A DNA stretch of 64,000 nucleotides from Weissella muntiaci (GCF_008107635.1 NZ_SDGZ01000015.1:236972-300971), one strand, 5' to 3'; positions 43,962 to 57,038 are shown, counted from the stretch's first letter. The notes: generated from the sequence alone by a model not told the origin. Made by a program: numbers and translations.

Positions 43962-44037
43962 GTACTCTCTCTCCTTATATCAATACTTAGGTACAGTTTA
44001 CCATGCCTAGCTTAATAAAACCCCGTCCAAGTGTTTC

Positions 44038-44877
44038 TTAACGCTTTCTTGAACGCTTAGCTTTTTGAATAGCACGCTCTTGTGCCTTTTGAGCAGCCTT
44101 TTTATTTGCACGTTCCTCACGCAACTTAAATGGATTCTGGATAAACCAAGTCTGTCCTGTTTGGAAAGCATTTGAAATTACCCAGTAAATTGAAAGTGCT
44201 GAAGGGAGTTGGAAGGCCATGAAGAAAATAATCACCGGCATAATGTAAGTCATTGATGTCGTCATTCCATTCTTTTCTGGTTGCCCAATCATCACTAAGT
44301 ATGATGAGGCAAAGGTAAAGAATGCTGCTAGTAGTGGCAAAATGAAGTACGGATCGTTACTTCCTAATTGCGCCCACAGAAATGAACCAACTTGCAATTC
44401 CTTGGTTGTCCGAATTGCCTGGTACAAAGCAATCAACACTGGCATTTGAATCAACAGGGGAATAAATGATGCAAATGGATTTACACCCGCCTCTTTATAA
44501 AGCGCTGATTGTTCAAGTTGCATCGCCCGCATTGATGCTTGATCCTTTGAAGGATACTTTGCTTGTAGTGCTTTTAATTGTGGCGCAACCTCTTGCATCT
44601 TAACCATTGAATTTGTTTGGAAGATCATTAGAGGCAGGATCAACAAACGAATCAACAAAGTAAATACGATGATTCCAAATCCATAACTGCTACCAAACCA
44701 CTCAGAAACACCCAAGATTGATCGAGCAAAGTTATCAATAATAACCCCTTGCCAAAAGCCAGTTCCAGTTAGGCTACCACTATAAGTAATTGCGGCAATG
44801 ATCATAACCAGTAACGCAATTACAGCTGTTATGATCGCTGGAATCGAAAACTTTCGTAATTTTTCAGTTTTCTGCAT
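44038..44877 (-). CDS. yidC: Membrane protein insertase YidC
   Basis: 279 residues with five membrane segments and the YidC hydrophilic-groove Arg in TLLIRLLILPL (about residue 77), then QLKALQAKYPSK and PFASFIPLLIQMPVLIALY. The Arg/Lys-rich C-tail (KAAQKAQERAIQKAKRSRKR) binds the ribosome. It inserts and folds membrane proteins alone or with Sec. There is no cysteine at all, so it lacks the lipobox found in most Gram-positive YidC proteins. It follows rnpA by 18 bp. Confidence 0.93.
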   Translation of the reverse strand: MQKTEKLRKFSIPAIITAVIALLVMIIAAITYSGSLTGTGFWQGVIIDNFARSILGVSEWFGSSYGFGIIVFTLLIRLLILPLMIFQTNSMVKMQEVAPQLKALQAKYPSKDQASMRAMQLEQSALYKEAGVNPFASFIPLLIQMPVLIALYQAIRTTKELQVGSFLWAQLGSNDPYFILPLLAAFFTFASSYLVMIGQPEKNGMTTSMTYIMPVIIFFMAFQLPSALSIYWVISNAFQTGQTWFIQNPFKLREERANKKAAQKAQERAIQKAKRSRKR

Positions 44878-44895
44878 TATTTTTCTCCATAATAT

Positions 44896-45246
44896 TTAGT
44901 TTTCTTCTATAAATAAACTTGCTCGTTCGAAGACATGTTCCAAATTCTGCTTGATGATCTTCATATCTACATCGTGCGCCGTTGGACGAGCAATTACCAA
45001 AATATCAACATCTTGACGCAACCGTGGCTTAAATTCCAGCACACTTTGTCGAATCCGGCGCTTAACCCATACGCGCTCATGCCCGCGTAAACCAACTTTT
45101 TTTGAAACAGATATTCCTAATCTAAAATGCTTTACGTCCTGCCGTTCCATTGTATAAACAACAAACATCTTGTTTGCGAATGAGTTATGCTGTTCAAAAA
45201 CCTTCTGGAAATCGCGCTCTGACTTTACCCGATAACTCTTACGCAT
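44896..45246 (-). CDS. rnpA: Ribonuclease P protein component
   Basis: 116 residues, small and basic. It starts MRKSYRVKSERDFQKVF and carries the family motif KVGLRGHERVWVKRRIRQSVLE (the RNR-like motif). It binds the catalytic RNA and helps trim the 5' end of tRNAs. AAGGAGC precedes ATG. It lies after rpmH across a hairpin, in the standard bacterial order. Confidence 0.95.
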   Translation of the reverse strand: MRKSYRVKSERDFQKVFEQHNSFANKMFVVYTMERQDVKHFRLGISVSKKVGLRGHERVWVKRRIRQSVLEFKPRLRQDVDILVIARPTAHDVDMKIIKQNLEHVFERASLFIEEN

Positions 45247-45279
45247 TAATTGCTCCTTGCTTATCTAAAAATTGACAAA

Positions 45280-45323
45280 AAGAAAACGCGCAGCTCAGCC
45301 GAAAAGGCGAACCACGCGTTTTT
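45280..45323 (-). terminator. Attenuator-like hairpin between rpmH and rnpA
   Basis: AAAACGCG / CGCGTTTT with a partly paired inner part and T stretches on the minus strand. A partial terminator here would let rpmH message exceed rnpA message, matching the different needs. Confidence 0.6.
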
Positions 45324-45354
45324 TATCAGTAATCCTAAAGAAGGACTGGCCTAA

Positions 45355-45489
45355 TTAGGCTGACAATACCTTACGGCCCTTTTGGCGACGACGAGCAAGT
45401 ACCTTGCGTCCGTTACTAGTGCTCATGCGCTTACGGAAGCCGTGTACGCGCTCACGGTGACGCTTCTTAGGTTGGTATGTACGCTTCAT
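45355..45489 (-). CDS. rpmH: 50S ribosomal protein L34
   Basis: 44 residues: the start [18 protein letters not shown], then [26 protein letters not shown], the invariant L34 sequence. Located as usual at the origin, divergent from dnaA. GGGAGGTGTCACATT precedes ATG. It is too short for ordinary gene-length cut-offs. Confidence 0.98.
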   Translation of the reverse strand: MKRTYQPKKRHRERVHGFRKRMSTSNGRKVLARRRQKGRKVLSA

Positions 45490-45559
45490 AATGTGACACC
45501 TCCCATTCGTAGTTTAATTTGGCCTGCGGTTGGCAAGGCCAAACCACAATTCGGATTCA

Positions 45560-45588
45560 ATCTTACCATATCGAACTATAGAACACAA
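45560..45588 (-). promoter_or_regulatory. Promoter of rpmH
   Basis: -35 TTGTGT (45583-45588), 17-base spacer, TGG-extended -10 TAAGAT (45560-45565) on the minus strand. Confidence 0.55.
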
Positions 45589-45699
45589 CAATTCTAAAAG
45601 CGTTAAACTTTCCTTAATCTTTATTAAGATTGATATTTTAAACAATTTATCCAGAAAGTAACTCTCCGTTATGTTAATAACTTTTAACAGCATAACAGA

Positions 45700-46120
45700 C
45701 TGTTATCTGTTTTTCCACATAATCCACAGGTTATCCACATAATCCACACCATGTGAAAATAATCTGTGTATTAACTTGTGGATATGTGGATAACTCAACA
45801 AGCGCCTATTTAATCAAGGGTAGATATCCACAATCACTGGGGGAAAAGTAAGTTATCCACGATTTTTACACAATTCGAGCCGTTCCTGTGGATAACTATA
45901 TTAACATCCCTGTGGAACTCTGGAAAACATTTTCCACAGACTGTGAATATAACCAAAAGTTATCCACCATTATTTAAATATTTGATGCTTATCTGTGGAT
46001 AACTCACTCAATGATTGCTACAATTAGGCTAACTAAATCAGAATAGGGATTATCTTGGGGAAAATTGCTGATGTTCGTAGTGATTTTCTACTTTTTTACT
46101 GTGGATAACTTATTTTGACT
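45700..46120. other. oriC: oriC part 1: DnaA-box cluster upstream of dnaA
   Basis: Perfect DnaA boxes TTATCCACA or complement: 45731-45739 (+), 45785-45793 (-), 45887-45895 (-), 45994-46002 (-) and 46100-46108 (-). One-mismatch boxes: 45720-45728, 45740-45748, 45777-45785, 45824-45832, 45853-45861 and 45960-45968. The region is AT-rich and lies between divergent rpmH and dnaA, with gene strands switching here. Both this cluster and that after dnaA make up a bipartite origin of the Firmicutes type. Confidence 0.92.
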
Positions 46121-46148
46121 TTTATTTTATGGAGTAAGGAGGCTTCCA

Positions 46149-47540
46149 ATGGACCATCTTGAACTTTGGAAAGCCATTAAAGAAACCCTCCGGTCGCAAA
46201 TTACCGAAGGGTTTACATTTAATAATTTCGTCGAGTCGCTATCACCGTTAATGGTTACAACAGCCAATAACACTACAATGTTATATCTCACCACATCAAG
46301 CAGCGAGGTCGCTGATGCATGGAAAGGACAAGAAAGTGTTTACTTCGCTTCTTTTGTCACTGCTGCTATGCAAGCAACCATGAACTTATATGGAACACCC
46401 ACATTCGTTCAGCCAGTAGTCCAATTTATTGAAGCACAACCGGTAGTCGTTGAGCCAACAGTTGAAGCTGCTAGCAAGCCTACAAGTACGACGAACAGCT
46501 TTTCCGTGTCCGCGACTGCATTAAATCCCGAATTCCGCTTTGATACGTTTGTTTCATCTGACACAAACCTCGAAGCTTATTCAGTTGCACAAGCCGTTGC
46601 AAAGGACCCTGGCAAACAATGGAATCCATTAATGATTTATGGTGGCGTGGGTCTTGGCAAAACACATTTAATGCAAGCAATTGGTAACTCCGTACTAGAG
46701 GCTAATCCCAATGCACGTGTCAAATTCATCACAACTGAAACCTTTATCAATGATTTCACGGAAGCCTTGCGTAAAAGTCAGGATGCCGTTGAACAATTCA
46801 AGCGTGAATACCGCTCAGTCGATCTACTATTGGTTGATGATATTCAATTCTTAGCCGATAAAGCGAAAATTCAAGAGGAATTCTTTAATACATTTAATGC
46901 TGTTACCGAAGTTAATCATCAAATTGTTATGACTTCTGATAAATTACCTCGTGATATTAAAGGTATCGAGGATCGGCTCGTTTCCAGATTCTCAATGGGT
47001 TATTCAGCCAATATCACCAAGCCCGATCTACCAACAAAAGTTGCCATCCTACGTAATAAAGCTGAGCAAGAAGGCCTTCAAATCCCAAATGATGTGATTG
47101 ATGAAATCGCTGCTTCAGTTGACACAAATGTCCGTGAATTGGAAGGGGTCTTCAATCAAGTTGTTGGTAAACTACGCTTTAGTCCCGAGCCAATGACCGT
47201 CGATACAGCTCGTAACATCCTTGACTCGTTAAACTTTAAACGCCAAAGAACTGTTACTATTGAAATGATTCAAGATGAAGTTGCCAAGTATTTTGACATT
47301 ACTATTGGTGATATCATCGGCAAAAAGCGCAATAAAGAAATTGTTGTACCACGCCAAATCGCTATGTACTTATCTCGCGACATCACCCAGGAGTCTTTGC
47401 CACAAATCGGACGTAGTTTCGGCGGAAAAGATCATACAACGGTAATGCACGCCAGCGATAAAATTGTTAATCTGATTTCTGAAGATACAACCCTGGTTCG
47501 ACAAATCCAAGAAATACGTGAAAACCTGAGCAACTCTTGA
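46149..47540 (+). CDS. dnaA: Chromosomal replication initiator DnaA
   Basis: 463 residues in the usual four domains: N-terminal helicase-loading domain (1-80), a low-conservation linker rich in Pro, Thr and Val (90-120), the AAA+ core with Walker A GGVGLGKTH (165-173) and Walker B LLVDDIQF (about 226), and the C-terminal helix-turn-helix with signature FGGKDHTTVMHASDK (about 428). GTAAGGAGG precedes ATG. It opens oriC on both sides of its gene. DnaA boxes in its own promoter suggest autoregulation. Confidence 0.98.
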   Translation: MDHLELWKAIKETLRSQITEGFTFNNFVESLSPLMVTTANNTTMLYLTTSSSEVADAWKGQESVYFASFVTAAMQATMNLYGTPTFVQPVVQFIEAQPVVVEPTVEAASKPTSTTNSFSVSATALNPEFRFDTFVSSDTNLEAYSVAQAVAKDPGKQWNPLMIYGGVGLGKTHLMQAIGNSVLEANPNARVKFITTETFINDFTEALRKSQDAVEQFKREYRSVDLLLVDDIQFLADKAKIQEEFFNTFNAVTEVNHQIVMTSDKLPRDIKGIEDRLVSRFSMGYSANITKPDLPTKVAILRNKAEQEGLQIPNDVIDEIAASVDTNVRELEGVFNQVVGKLRFSPEPMTVDTARNILDSLNFKRQRTVTIEMIQDEVAKYFDITIGDIIGKKRNKEIVVPRQIAMYLSRDITQESLPQIGRSFGGKDHTTVMHASDKIVNLISEDTTLVRQIQEIRENLSNS

Positions 47541-47560
47541 TAAAGTCGAGAAATTAGCAT

Positions 47561-47702
47561 GTGGATAACTTCTAACTTATCCAAAAGTTATCCACACACT
47601 ATTCCACATAGACCAAATATTGGTACAATGGTCTATGGAAGGGTTATCCACAGTTTACACAGCCCTTATTATTATTATTATTTTATTTACTTAAATAAAT
47701 CA
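47561..47702. other. oriC: oriC part 2: DnaA boxes and TTA-repeat unwinding element
   Basis: Perfect boxes at 47561-47569 (-), 47588-47596 (+) and 47644-47652 (+). Twelve bases past the last box starts five tandem TTA units in an AT-only stretch (about 47665-47697). Reading the opposite strand 3' to 5' this gives AAT repeats, compatible with the DnaA-trio pattern that loads DnaA on single strands in Bacillus. The layout box, short GC part, trios, AT run mirrors the B. subtilis unwinding site. Confidence 0.85.
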
Positions 47703-47756
47703 GTCATACGACGGGAACATGTTCCCCTTAACTGATAAAAAACTGAGGAGTTCAAA

Positions 47757-48890
47757 ATGCAATTTACAATTAACCGAACAACTTTTATTAAAGCTTTGAA
47801 TAATGTTAATCGTGCAATTTCATCAAAAACAGCAATGCCTATTTTAAGTGGAATTAAAATGGTACTGGAATCTAACGGTTTAACATTAACGGGATCCAAC
47901 ACCGATATCTCAATTGAGACAACAATTCCAGTCACTGATGATCAAGCTGAATTACAAATTGGCGAGACTGGTTCAATTGTTTTGCCAGCAACATTTTTCA
48001 CTAATATAGTAAAACGCCTTCCTGGACAAAACTTTTCATTGGCAAACACAACTGGATTTCAAGCCAAAATAACTTCTGAAAATGCAGAATTTGATATTAA
48101 TGGTCAAGATGCTGCCAATTACCCACATCTACCAGAGGTTGAAATTCAAAATAGTTTGACATTAGCATCTGAAACGTTAGTTGAAGTAATTAATCAAACG
48201 GTGATTGCTGTTTCAAAACAATTAAGCCAACCCATTTTAACTGGTGTCCATTTCATCATTGATGGAGGGAATCTAACAGCCGTTGCCACAGATCGTCATC
48301 GCTTAGCACAACGAACAGTTGCTCTTGATGGGGATATCAGCGCAAGTGCGGATATTATCGTGCCTGGAGACAGTTTAAATCAGCTACAAGCAATGTTAGT
48401 AGAGGTTGAGACCGTTGATGTTCGCGTAGCTGAAAACCAAGTTATTTTCCAGTTAGGAGCAAATACGACCTTTTACTCACGTTTGCTGGAAGGAAACTAC
48501 CCTGATGCAGCTCGGTTGATTCCAACCGAGAAGCGGACAACGCTAACGATTAATTCACGTGATCTTTTGCAAACGATCGAACGCGCTGCTCTTTTGAGTC
48601 ATGAAGGACGTTCAAATGTGATCCAATTTACCGTGAACGGAGACCAATCAATGATCTCGTCAAATTCACCAGAGGTTGGTCGTGTTGAAGAACAGATTTT
48701 CGCAGCTGAAACAGCTGGCGAGGAGCTGACGATTTCATTTAATCCTGATTATATGCGTGAAGCACTTAAATCATTTGGGGATGAACAAATTCAAATTGGC
48801 TTTAAAACAGCCTTGGATCCTTTCACACTTGTTCCCACGAATAACGAAACCAATTTTATTCAGTTGATCACACCAGTTAGAACCTACTAA
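47757..48890 (+). CDS. dnaN: DNA polymerase III sliding clamp (beta subunit)
   Basis: 377 residues with the three-fold repeated clamp fold: start MQFTINRTTFIKALNNVNRAI, AISSKTAMPILSGI, then the DRHRLAQRTV loop in the middle third, and the C-terminal clamp-loader/peptide pocket (FKTALDPFTLVPTN...QLITPVRTY). It forms the ring dimer that tethers polymerase. CTGAGGAG precedes ATG. It follows the second origin part, in the normal order. Confidence 0.97.
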   Translation: MQFTINRTTFIKALNNVNRAISSKTAMPILSGIKMVLESNGLTLTGSNTDISIETTIPVTDDQAELQIGETGSIVLPATFFTNIVKRLPGQNFSLANTTGFQAKITSENAEFDINGQDAANYPHLPEVEIQNSLTLASETLVEVINQTVIAVSKQLSQPILTGVHFIIDGGNLTAVATDRHRLAQRTVALDGDISASADIIVPGDSLNQLQAMLVEVETVDVRVAENQVIFQLGANTTFYSRLLEGNYPDAARLIPTEKRTTLTINSRDLLQTIERAALLSHEGRSNVIQFTVNGDQSMISSNSPEVGRVEEQIFAAETAGEELTISFNPDYMREALKSFGDEQIQIGFKTALDPFTLVPTNNETNFIQLITPVRTY

Positions 48891-48896
48891 ACTGTC

Positions 48897-48948
48897 AAAA
48901 AAAGCCGAAATTAACGATTTGAGAAAAAATCATTAATTTCGGCTTTTT
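48897..48948 (+). terminator. Terminator after dnaN
   Basis: AAAAAGCCGAAATTAA and TTAATTTCGGCTTTTT around an inner stem and loop, with a T run. It separates dnaN from yaaA-recF-gyrB-gyrA. Confidence 0.88.
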
Positions 48949-49083
48949 TGTCGATTTTAAATGAAAGTTGTTTATAGGCGCATATACTACCGAAAAATTG
49001 AATATTGGATCAAAAAAGCGTATAATTCTACTTATGTTTGGACTGCATGTCCTAAGTGGAACGGTACAGAAAGGATGGTTATC

Positions 49084-49316
49084 ATGGCGACGCAAGTATC
49101 CATTGAAACAACCTACATTACATTAGGGCAATTGCTCAAAGAAGAGAACATCGTCGCAACAGGTGGCCAGTCAAAATGGTATCTGCGCGAGAATGAGGTG
49201 TTAGTTAATCAAGAACACGATGATCGCCGAGGACGCAAGCTTTACCCAGGCGATATTGTGGCACTACCAACTGGGGAACGCTTCATAATCAACGGAACGG
49301 GCGTTGAAGCCGAATA

Positions 49317-49317
<1 letters not shown>
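49084..49317 (+). CDS. yaaA: S4-domain RNA-binding protein YaaA
   Basis: 77 residues, an S4-like RNA-binding fold: [45 protein letters not shown]. Start ATG 49084 behind AAAGGATGG; the frame is open to 48961 but that part is outside the family. Its stop overlaps recF's start as TAATG. In B. subtilis the homologue affects ribosome or DNA-replication region functions, not settled. Confidence 0.93.
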
Positions 49318-52395
<3,078 letters not shown>

Positions 52396-52430
52396 AATTG
52401 CCCAACTATCAAGAATGAAGGGATAAATAA

Positions 52431-54962
52431 ATGGCTGAAGAACAAACAAATAGCCGGATCAAGGTTGCCCGATTGGGTGAACAGATGCGGACTTCCTTTT
52501 TGGACTACGCGATGTCTGTTATCGTCGCGCGAGCCTTGCCAGACGTGCGGGATGGTTTGAAACCTGTGCACCGCCGGATTTTATACGGAATGCATGAACT
52601 GGGTGTAACACCCGATAAACAACATAAAAAGTCAGCTCGTATTGTTGGAGATGTCATGGGTAAGTATCACCCACATGGTGATTCTGCAATTTATGATTCC
52701 ATGGTACGAATGGCCCAAGATTTCTCATATCGTTATATGTTGGTTGATGGTCACGGAAACTTTGGATCAATTGATGGCGATCCGGCCGCTGCTATGCGAT
52801 ATACCGAGGCACGTTTGAGCAAGATCGCCATGGAGATGTTACGCGACATCAATAAAGATACGATCAATTTTGCAGATAACTATGATGGAACTGATCGTGA
52901 ACCTGAGGTTTTGCCATCACGTTTTCCTAATTTATTAGTCAACGGAGCAAATGGTATTGCGGTGGGAATGGCTACTAATATTCCGCCACATAATTTGGGT
53001 GAAGTGATTTCGGCGTTGCATTTGTTGATGGATAATCCAGACGCAACGACTGCTGAATTAATGGAAGTCTTACCAGGACCCGATTTCCCAACTGGTGCTT
53101 TGGTTATGGGAAAGTCTGGTATTCGTAAGGCTTATGAGACCGGTAAAGGAACTGTGACGGTTCGTGCCAAGGTCGAAATCGAAACTGAAAAATCTGGTCG
53201 TGAGCGAATTATCGTTAATGAGTTGCCATATATGGTTAATAAGGCGCGCTTGATTGAACGGATCGCTGAATTAGGACGTGATAAGCGTGTAGATGGTATT
53301 ACGGCCGTTAATGATGAATCCGATCGTGAAGGTTACCGGATCGCGATTGATGTGCGTCGTGATGTATCTGCATCGGTGGTTTTGAATAATCTATATAAGA
53401 ATACATTGATGCAAACAAACTTTAGTTTCAATATGTTGGCTGTTCAAGATGGTCGACCTCGTTTGCTGGGACTAAAAGCGATCTTGGAAGCATACCTTGT
53501 TCATCAACAAGAAGTTGTCCGTCGTCGAACTGAATTTGACTTGAAAAAGGCCGAGGCACGGGCACATATCCTTGAAGGATTACGTGTTGCGCTCGATCAT
53601 ATTGATGCGATCATTTCGATTATTCGTGGGTCTGAAACATCTGAAATTGCTAAAAATCGCTTAATGACAGAATATGCTTTGTCGGATAAGCAATCGCAGG
53701 CAATCTTGGATATGCGTTTGGTGCGTTTGACCGGTTTGGAACGTGGCAAGATTGAAGATGAGTATCAAAGCCTCATGGCAACGATTACTGATTTGAAGGA
53801 TGTTTTGTCGAAGCCAGAGCGAATCGATGAAATTATCTATACTGAATTATTGGAAATTCAAGATAAGTTTGGTGATAAGCGTCGTACTGAATTGCAGGTT
53901 GGTGATGTAACAAGTATCGAAGATGAAGATCTAATTGAAGAAGAAGACGTATTCGTTACGCTAACTAATGGTGGTTACATCAAGCGAATGGTAACGTCTG
54001 AATTCCGAGCACAGAATCGTGGTGGTCGTGGAATTCAAGGAATGGGTGTTAATGATGATGATTTCATTGAACATCTAGTTTCGACGTCAACACATGATAC
54101 ACTGCTATTCTTTACAAATGCAGGAAAAGTTTACAAGATGAAGGGCTATGAGGTTCCAGAATATGGACGTACGGCCAAGGGAATCCCGGTAGTTAATCTC
54201 TTGGGAATTGAATCTGGTGAACAAGTGCAGGCCGTTTTGAATATCCGTGGAGACGCTAGTGAGAGTAATGATTTCATCTTCTTTACCACACGAAATGGAG
54301 TTGTAAAGCGAACTCCTGTGACCGAATTTACAAATATTCGTGCTCACGGATTGCGAGCAATCAGTTTGCGTGAAGGGGATGAATTAATCTCTGCGCAAGT
54401 TACTGACGGCGGGCAGAATATGCTAATTGGAACTCGTGGTGGTTATGCTGTTTCCTTCCGAGAGGATGCAGTGCGTTCAATGGGACGTTCAGCAGCTGGA
54501 GTACGCGGAATTAATCTACGGGATGATGATCACGTGATTGGTGCTGAGGTGTTACCTGAGGATGCCAGAGTTCTGGTTATCACGGAGAATGGTTATGGAA
54601 AGCAAACGCCGAGCCATGAATATCCAATTAAGGGACGTGGTGGTAAGGGAATCAAGACCGCTCAAATTACCGCTAAAAATGGTCCTTTGGCCGGTATCAC
54701 GGTGATTGATGGTAGTGAGGATATTATGCTAACTACTAACAAGGGTGTTATGATTCGCTTTACTGCTGACTCTGTGTCAGAGACTGGGCGTGCAACCCAA
54801 GGAGTTCGTTTGATTCGTTTGGATGATGATGCAACCGTCGCAACTTTGGCTAAAGTGGAACATGAAGAATCTGCTGAAGTGTTAAGTGAGGACGCGATTG
54901 TCGCACCAAGTGAAAACGGCGAGGTAACAGAGTTGCTAGAGCGTGCAGAAACAGAAGAATAA
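52431..54962 (+). CDS. gyrA: DNA gyrase subunit A
   Basis: 843 residues. The catalytic Tyr124 is in [11 protein letters not shown]. The quinolone-region residues are Ser85 and Asp89 in [10 protein letters not shown], the sensitive-type pattern. The C-terminal beta-pinwheel has the GyrA box [10 protein letters not shown] (about 525). The acidic tail is long. It cuts and reseals DNA. AAGGGATAA precedes ATG. It lies 35 bp after gyrB. Confidence 0.98.
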   Translation: MAEEQTNSRIKVARLGEQMRTSFLDYAMSVIVARALPDVRDGLKPVHRRILYGMHELGVTPDKQHKKSARIVGDVMGKYHPHGDSAIYDSMVRMAQDFSYRYMLVDGHGNFGSIDGDPAAAMRYTEARLSKIAMEMLRDINKDTINFADNYDGTDREPEVLPSRFPNLLVNGANGIAVGMATNIPPHNLGEVISALHLLMDNPDATTAELMEVLPGPDFPTGALVMGKSGIRKAYETGKGTVTVRAKVEIETEKSGRERIIVNELPYMVNKARLIERIAELGRDKRVDGITAVNDESDREGYRIAIDVRRDVSASVVLNNLYKNTLMQTNFSFNMLAVQDGRPRLLGLKAILEAYLVHQQEVVRRRTEFDLKKAEARAHILEGLRVALDHIDAIISIIRGSETSEIAKNRLMTEYALSDKQSQAILDMRLVRLTGLERGKIEDEYQSLMATITDLKDVLSKPERIDEIIYTELLEIQDKFGDKRRTELQVGDVTSIEDEDLIEEEDVFVTLTNGGYIKRMVTSEFRAQNRGGRGIQGMGVNDDDFIEHLVSTSTHDTLLFFTNAGKVYKMKGYEVPEYGRTAKGIPVVNLLGIESGEQVQAVLNIRGDASESNDFIFFTTRNGVVKRTPVTEFTNIRAHGLRAISLREGDELISAQVTDGGQNMLIGTRGGYAVSFREDAVRSMGRSAAGVRGINLRDDDHVIGAEVLPEDARVLVITENGYGKQTPSHEYPIKGRGGKGIKTAQITAKNGPLAGITVIDGSEDIMLTTNKGVMIRFTADSVSETGRATQGVRLIRLDDDATVATLAKVEHEESAEVLSEDAIVAPSENGEVTELLERAETEE

Positions 54963-54979
54963 ATATCTTTAGTAAATTA

Positions 54980-55023
54980 AAAACAGAGTGTGATGGATTT
55001 GAAATCCGTTACACTCTGTTTTA
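54980..55023 (+). terminator. Terminator after gyrA
   Basis: AAAACAGAGTGT and ACACTCTGTTTT with inner stem GGATTT/AAATCC, T run on the plus strand; the A run may also serve the converging gene. Confidence 0.9.
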
Positions 55024-55034
55024 TTTTGTGGTTA

Positions 55035-56000
55035 TTATAGCCGATCTAAGTACTCTGTAATTGGCTTTGAGAATTCAGCAAAGGTCATCTTGGTGAAGTA
55101 GTAATATGTCCCGGCTAATTTAGGATCGATCATGAAATCAATCGTTTCAACGAGGGTGTTCCATGTTCGTTCAGCATCAATGAAGTCATTATCAAGAATC
55201 AAGGCCATCACATTCGCAATCTTCCGTAAAGTGCTGAAGTAGAAATCGGCAATTAGCATTTCGAAATTACCGATTTGCTTAATTAGGCGATGGACTTCAA
55301 GTGAATCATCATTAGCCATGGCTAATTTCAATAACTCGATTGTGATGAGACCATAGTTATGATAAGCATCAGGCAGACCACGACGGGCAGACATAAGTCC
55401 CTGGCGCTCTAATTTATTAAGTTCGAGGACGTATTGGTGAGTTACGTCGGCAACTTGGCGGGCTTTTTCATAATCTTCATAAGGTAGAAGGCTAGAGAAG
55501 AGTAAGGTATCAGCATTTGAAAAGAATTTTTGCTTCCGGAAAAGCTGATCGACCGTCGGCATGATCCGAGCGATTAGTTGATCACGCTCTTCGACATCGG
55601 CTACACGGTAGTTGATAGTTGTAATCAACTCGCTTAATAAGTTAATATCATTAGATGAGCGGAATTTACGAATAGTCATATCAACATCAGCAATCGTTGG
55701 TTTTCCAGATGAGTTTGTTTCCGTTGATAATTGGATATTTTGGGTGGCCATTGAGACTAACATAGGGTTATCAATATAGATGTGGGTGAGAATCTCGTTA
55801 AAGCTGACGCCGGTGGCTGTCAGAATATTCGCCATTGTTGTGGCAGAAATCTTACCGTTGCCTTGTAGATAGTCATACAGACGTGAACGAGAGATATCAA
55901 CATTATCTAGTACGACGGGGATAGAAATGCGGCGTTCTTTGATAAAGTAGATAATTGCCGCTCGTAAGCTATCCGCGGGGATTTTATTTTTGGTATTCAT
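55035..56000 (-). CDS. HTH regulator with helical-repeat C-terminus (Rgg-like)
   Basis: 321 residues. N-terminal helix-turn-helix: IKERRISIPVVLDNVDISRSRLYDYLQG, then ISATTMANILTATGVSFNEIL (about 16-70). The rest is helical with the spacing of TPR-like repeats, as in Rgg/MutR regulators that sense peptides. GAGG precedes ATG. It is on the minus strand against the leading direction and converges on gyrA. Targets unknown. Confidence 0.65.
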   Translation of the reverse strand: MNTKNKIPADSLRAAIIYFIKERRISIPVVLDNVDISRSRLYDYLQGNGKISATTMANILTATGVSFNEILTHIYIDNPMLVSMATQNIQLSTETNSSGKPTIADVDMTIRKFRSSNDINLLSELITTINYRVADVEERDQLIARIMPTVDQLFRKQKFFSNADTLLFSSLLPYEDYEKARQVADVTHQYVLELNKLERQGLMSARRGLPDAYHNYGLITIELLKLAMANDDSLEVHRLIKQIGNFEMLIADFYFSTLRKIANVMALILDNDFIDAERTWNTLVETIDFMIDPKLAGTYYYFTKMTFAEFSKPITEYLDRL

Positions 56001-56094
56001 GGTGTGAGCCTCACTTTTGAAGGTTAATTACAAAACATTTTACTAATTATAATTACTTATGTTATAAATATCAAGTAAATACTCATTATTTATA

Positions 56095-56108
56095 TGAAAG
56101 CGTTTTCC
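56095..56108 (+). promoter_or_regulatory. Candidate cre site before the DUF368 gene
   Basis: TGAAAGCGTTTTCC matches the CcpA consensus TGWAARCGYTWNCW at 13 of 14 positions. It is 37 bases upstream of the chosen ATG, so would sit near the transcript start. Confidence 0.5.
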
Positions 56109-56144
56109 AGAATTGAATGTTTATTAAATTTTAAGGGGATGTTA

Positions 56145-56972
56145 ATGGAGAAGCAAAAGCGAGGTTTTTGGTTATTGCAGGCGTTTAAGGGCGCAATGAT
56201 TGGCTCGGGATTTATTTTGCCGGGGATTTCAGGTGGGGCATTAGCGGCTGTCTTTGGTATGTATGAACGGATTATTCAGTTCTTGGCGAATCCGTTAAAG
56301 CGTTTCAAGGAAGATGTACGTTATTTCCTTCCGATTGGTTTAGGTGCCTTGTTAGGAATCTTCTTACTTTCATTTGCGATTAGTTTCTTTCTTGGGCGAT
56401 ATGAGTCGGTTGCGCTTTGGTTCTTTATTGGTGCGATTTTAGGAACTTTGCCGGCACTTTGGCGTGAGGCTGGTAAACATGGGCGTAACGGCAGTGATTT
56501 AGGCGTAACGGTAGTTAGCGCTAGTGTCATGTTGGCATTTCTACTTTTCGGCGCACCTTTGTTCTCAAAAATGGAGCCAAGCTTTGGGGCATGGATTTTA
56601 GCCGGTGCATTAATCGGTTTGGGATTGATAATTCCTGGGCTTAGTCCATCTAACTTCTTGCTGTACCTGGGACTCTATAAGGGGATGAGCGATGGAATTA
56701 AGAACCTGCAACTTGAGGTCTTAACGCCGATGATGTTGGGGTTAGTGGCGGTTCTGTTGATCCTATCGAAAATTATGGAATTAATCTTCCAGCGTTGGCA
56801 TACAAAATTATTCCATTTTATCTTTGGAGTGGTGCTGGCCTCGACGGTGATGATTATTCCAACCGATTATCATACTTTTGGTGTTTTTGAAATTTTATGG
56901 TCAATTGCATTGCTACTTGGTGGGATCTGGTTGGGCCACTGGATGAGTCAACTGGAAGAGCGTGTGAAATAA
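56145..56972 (+). CDS. DUF368 membrane protein, probable undecaprenyl-phosphate translocase
   Basis: 275 residues, about eight membrane segments. The family motif is clear: GFILPGISGGALAAVFGMYERI near residue 19 and its repeat LIIPGLSPSNFLLYLGLYKGM in the second half. DUF368 (PopT) proteins recycle the lipid carrier C55-P across the membrane for wall synthesis. ATG 56145 has AAGGGG upstream; the open frame begins at 56094. A cre-like site overlaps the promoter region. Confidence 0.88.
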   Translation: MEKQKRGFWLLQAFKGAMIGSGFILPGISGGALAAVFGMYERIIQFLANPLKRFKEDVRYFLPIGLGALLGIFLLSFAISFFLGRYESVALWFFIGAILGTLPALWREAGKHGRNGSDLGVTVVSASVMLAFLLFGAPLFSKMEPSFGAWILAGALIGLGLIIPGLSPSNFLLYLGLYKGMSDGIKNLQLEVLTPMMLGLVAVLLILSKIMELIFQRWHTKLFHFIFGVVLASTVMIIPTDYHTFGVFEILWSIALLLGGIWLGHWMSQLEERVK

Positions 56973-57015
56973 AAAAGAGTCTGAACTAGCGGCAAGCTGG
57001 GTCAGACTCTTTTTT
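56970..57015. terminator. Bidirectional terminator between DUF368 and GNAT genes
   Basis: AAAAAAGAGTCTGA / GTCAGACTCTTTTTT around a partly paired loop. Confidence 0.9.
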
Positions 57016-57038
57016 GATGGCTTAATTTAGAAAGGAAC

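Noticed and set aside
45382..45597. 71-codon plus-strand frame over rpmH
   Set aside because: It is the shadow of rpmH on the opposite strand and crosses its promoter.
48961..49083. 41-residue extension of YaaA
   Set aside because: Not part of the S4 family; ATG 49084 has the ribosome site, and the extension begins at the dnaN terminator.
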